Below are positions 62,284-64,000 of a stretch of 64,000 nt of DNA, in pieces (the first letter of the stretch is position 1; each line of letters starts with the position of its first letter). The stretch covers positions 558,001 through 622,000 of the forward strand of contig NZ_JAANTH010000001.1 of NCBI RefSeq assembly GCF_011734195.1, written 5' to 3'. This DNA comes from Halobacterium sp. R2-5. Lineage in GTDB: Archaea; Halobacteriota; Halobacteria; Halobacteriales; Halobacteriaceae. Position numbers and translations under genes: made by a program. Below the pieces are notes generated by a model. It saw only the letters and a program-made list of their open reading frames with translations. It had not been told where the DNA came from and made no database searches.

Positions 62284-62622
62284 TCAGAACAGCGAGAGGT
62301 CGCCCGTGATTTCGTCCACGTCCGCGTCCGCCGCCGGCCCGACTGCGACCGCCGTCGGCGTCCCGGGCTCCAGCTGCGTGCGGCCCGCGTCCTCGATGAC
62401 CGCTGACGGCAGCCCCTTCGCCTTCGCCTCCTCGGATATCTGGTAGAGCTCGCGCTCGCTGCCGGCCTTCACCACGACCTTCGCCTGGCCCTGCTGTTTC
62501 CACTGGCGCTGGGCCTGCTCGTCGGCGTACTCGTAGGCCTTCAGGGAGGCGTGGGCGACCTGCGCGGCGAGCTTTCCCTGCCCCATCCCGATGTCCGTCC
62601 GGGCGGCGATGACCTGTTTCAT
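62284..62622 (-). CDS. pth2: Peptidyl-tRNA hydrolase Pth2
   Basis: 112-residue archaeal/eukaryotic-type peptidyl-tRNA hydrolase, which frees stalled peptidyl-tRNAs. The start [25 protein letters not shown] and the later VVVKAGSE...[19 protein letters not shown]...AVGP are the family motifs, with catalytic Lys/Asp/Gln positions present. The ATG at 62622 gives standard length; the upstream frame overlaps the divergent gene. Confidence 0.93.
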   Translation of the reverse strand: MKQVIAARTDIGMGQGKLAAQVAHASLKAYEYADEQAQRQWKQQGQAKVVVKAGSERELYQISEEAKAKGLPSAVIEDAGRTQLEPGTPTAVAVGPAADADVDEITGDLSLF

Positions 62623-62728
62623 GTCCGGCCGGAGGTGGGCGGCGGCCAAAGCCTTGGCTACTCGCGCTCCGCGGCGGAGCGGCCGCGCTACCGACAGACA
62701 CTTGCCAGTTCCGCGGGCAGTCCGCGAC

Positions 62729-63343
62729 ATGGCCCCACGCACCCCGCTCTCCCGCCCTCGCCAGTACTTCGAGGAGCGCGGCTTCGACCTGTGGCCCGCG
62801 GCGGGTGCCGTCGCCGTCGCGGCGCTCGCGCTCGCCGCCGCGCTGTTCGGGTTCGCCGCGCTGTTCGTCCGCCGCCTCCGCGCGGCCGGCCACGGCGACG
62901 CCGCCGCGCGGGTCTGGTCCGCGCTCTCCGAGGAGATCGTCGGCATCGTCGTCCTGTTCTTCGTCGGCTGGGTCGTCACCGCGGGCGTCCTCTACGTGGC
63001 CGCGCGGCTGTTCGTCGGCTACGACGCCGGGTTCCGGGAGACGCTCGTCGTCGCCGGGTGGGGGACCGCGCCGTCGATTCTCAACACGGTGTTCGCGTTC
63101 GCCGTGCTAGCGTTCGCGCTCGACGCCGCGAGCTTCGCCACCGCCGAGGCGTTCGCCCGGCAGTTCAAGTCGACCGTCGGGTCGACGGGCGTCTACCGCG
63201 CGCTGTTCACGTTCGCGGTCGCCGGCTGGCAGGCGTTCATCTACACGGAGGGTGTCGCCGTGGCGTTCGACGCCGACGGGGGCAGCGCGCTCAAAGTCGG
63301 CGTTCTCGTCGCGTACGGCGGCTGGCTGCTCAGCCTCTTCTGA
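62729..63343 (+). CDS. Yip1-family membrane protein
   Basis: 204-residue polytopic membrane protein resembling Yip1-domain proteins: about five helices, with the block [12 protein letters not shown] at the N-terminus, [25 protein letters not shown] and [18 protein letters not shown]. The role in archaea is unknown. The ATG at 62729 is the start; the frame upstream overlaps the pth2 promoter. Confidence 0.75.
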   Translation: MAPRTPLSRPRQYFEERGFDLWPAAGAVAVAALALAAALFGFAALFVRRLRAAGHGDAAARVWSALSEEIVGIVVLFFVGWVVTAGVLYVAARLFVGYDAGFRETLVVAGWGTAPSILNTVFAFAVLAFALDAASFATAEAFARQFKSTVGSTGVYRALFTFAVAGWQAFIYTEGVAVAFDADGGSALKVGVLVAYGGWLLSLF

Positions 63344-63376
63344 AACCTTTAGGCGCCCCCGGTTCCACCACCCGGT

Positions 63377-63964
63377 ATGATACTCTCCGACCGGGACATC
63401 CTCGCGCGGCTCGCCGACGGGGACCTCGTCGTCGAACCGATCGACGACGTCGACCTCCAGGTCCAGCCCGCGAGCGTCGACGTCCGCCTCGGCCGGCGCT
63501 TCCTGGAGTTCGAGCGCGCGAACGTCCCCTGCATCCACCCCAACAAGGAAGAGGAAGTCGAGGACTACGTCACCGAGACGGTCGTCGACGACGGCGACGA
63601 GTTCATCCTCCACCCCGGGGACTTCGTGCTCGGCACTACCAAGGAGCGCGTCGAGGTGCCGCCGGACCTCGTCGCGCAGGTCGAGGGGCGGTCCTCCTTG
63701 GGCCGGCTCGCCGTCGTCGTCCACGCCACAGCCGGCTTCATCGACCCCGGATTCGAGGGGAAAGTGACGTTAGAGCTGTCGAACCTCGGGAAAGTCCCGG
63801 TCGCGCTCACGCCGGACATGCGCATCAGTCAGCTCGTGTTCACGGAGCTCACGAGCCAGGCCGACCGGCCGTACGGTGAGGGGCGCGGGTCGAAGTACCA
63901 GGACCAGGACGGCCCGCAGGCGAGCCGCATCCGCGGCGACCGCGAGTTCGGTGGCGACCAATGA
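63377..63964 (+). CDS. dcd: dCTP deaminase
   Basis: 195-residue dCTP deaminase that makes dUTP (or dUMP, in the bifunctional type) from d[13 protein letters not shown] and the [10 protein letters not shown] block are the N-terminal signature. RSSLGRL (about 105-111) binds phosphates and the [17 protein letters not shown] segment contains the catalytic Glu133. Its stop overlaps the ATG of the next gene (ATGA). Confidence 0.93.
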   Translation: MILSDRDILARLADGDLVVEPIDDVDLQVQPASVDVRLGRRFLEFERANVPCIHPNKEEEVEDYVTETVVDDGDEFILHPGDFVLGTTKERVEVPPDLVAQVEGRSSLGRLAVVVHATAGFIDPGFEGKVTLELSNLGKVPVALTPDMRISQLVFTELTSQADRPYGEGRGSKYQDQDGPQASRIRGDREFGGDQ

Positions 63965-64000
63965 AGTTCCTCGAAGAGGTCGTCGTCGAGGAGTTCCTGC
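63961..64000 (+). CDS. Start of a probable haloarchaeal transcriptional regulator (partial)
   Basis: Only 13 residues ([13 protein letters not shown]) are inside the window. This start is the one I associate with a haloarchaeal helix-turn-helix/ThiN-like protein. It overlaps dcd by 4 bp. The identification is tentative because most of the gene is missing. Confidence 0.4.
   Translation, partial: MKFLEEVVVEEFL

Overview
The window is a chromosomal segment of an extremely halophilic archaeon (class Halobacteria). The evidence is the very GC-rich, wobble-G/C coding, strongly acidic proteins (D/E-rich, lysine-poor), archaeal-only genes (proteasome alpha, RpoP, eL15, eL43, prefoldin beta, Pcc1, NucS, TruD, Pth2, RIO2), haloarchaeal FtsZ2 with its CdrS/CdrL ribbon-helix-helix partners, and Tat signal peptides on exported proteins. 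I cannot name the species. It looks like core chromosome, with a few AT-richer or repeat-rich accessory patches (about 28.7-29.7 kb, 31.2 kb, 33.2-36.3 kb, 43.5-44.0 kb and 53.1 kb).

Layout. 0-5.5 kb: small membrane protein, proteasome alpha, thioredoxin, probable RNA polymerase epsilon subunit, DsbA/FrnE-like oxidoreductase, NucS and a lipoprotein. The epsilon and dsbA genes are each preceded by a three-copy array of a 47-bp promoter-like element, and the two arrays are duplicates of each other. 5.6-13 kb: MutS, a CopD-like membrane protein, a PfkB sugar kinase, a second MutS-family protein, a DUF21 protein and ribosomal protein eL15. 13-23 kb: surface and nuclease-like proteins, RIO2 kinase, lipoate ligase, peroxiredoxin, endonuclease IV, methyltransferase, M29 aminopeptidase and a mechanosensitive-channel-type protein. 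23-29 kb: HD phosphohydrolase, NcsA (tRNA 2-thiolation), then the cell-division locus cdrL-cdrS-ftsZ2 with a repeated GTAAGAC/GTCTTAC operator, and tRNA-Tyr. 29-36 kb: sugar transporter, a receiver-like/MinD/acidic-protein operon and a giant seven-FG-GAP surface protein with a Thr/Pro/Glu minisatellite. 36-43 kb: a seven-gene pilus-type operon (PilB ATPase, PilC, five small pseudopilin-like proteins) with overlapping stops and starts. 43-46 kb: tRNA-Ser with a duplicated 3' end (att-like), then a LeuA/citramalate-synthase family gene that has no ordinary start codon. 46-53 kb: HNH-like protein, hydantoinase/oxoprolinase A and B, GMP synthase glutaminase subunit and DUF2070. 53-58 kb: Tat-exported esterase, the conserved information-processing cluster (eL43-rpoP-pcc1-prefoldin beta-DUF3194), DUF2103, and a hydrolase/SCP2-like pair. 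58-64 kb: TruD carrying a cluster of four perfect hairpins inside its coding sequence, carotenoid oxygenase, ferritin-like protein, Pth2, Yip1-like protein, dCTP deaminase and the first codons of a probable regulator.

The most unusual structures are the duplicated triple promoter-like arrays, the hairpin cluster in truD, the cdrS-ftsZ2 operator, the att-like duplication at tRNA-Ser and the apparently broken 5' end of the leuA-family gene. Everything here comes from reading the sequence; no database search was run, so family names rest on recognised motifs and remembered families.
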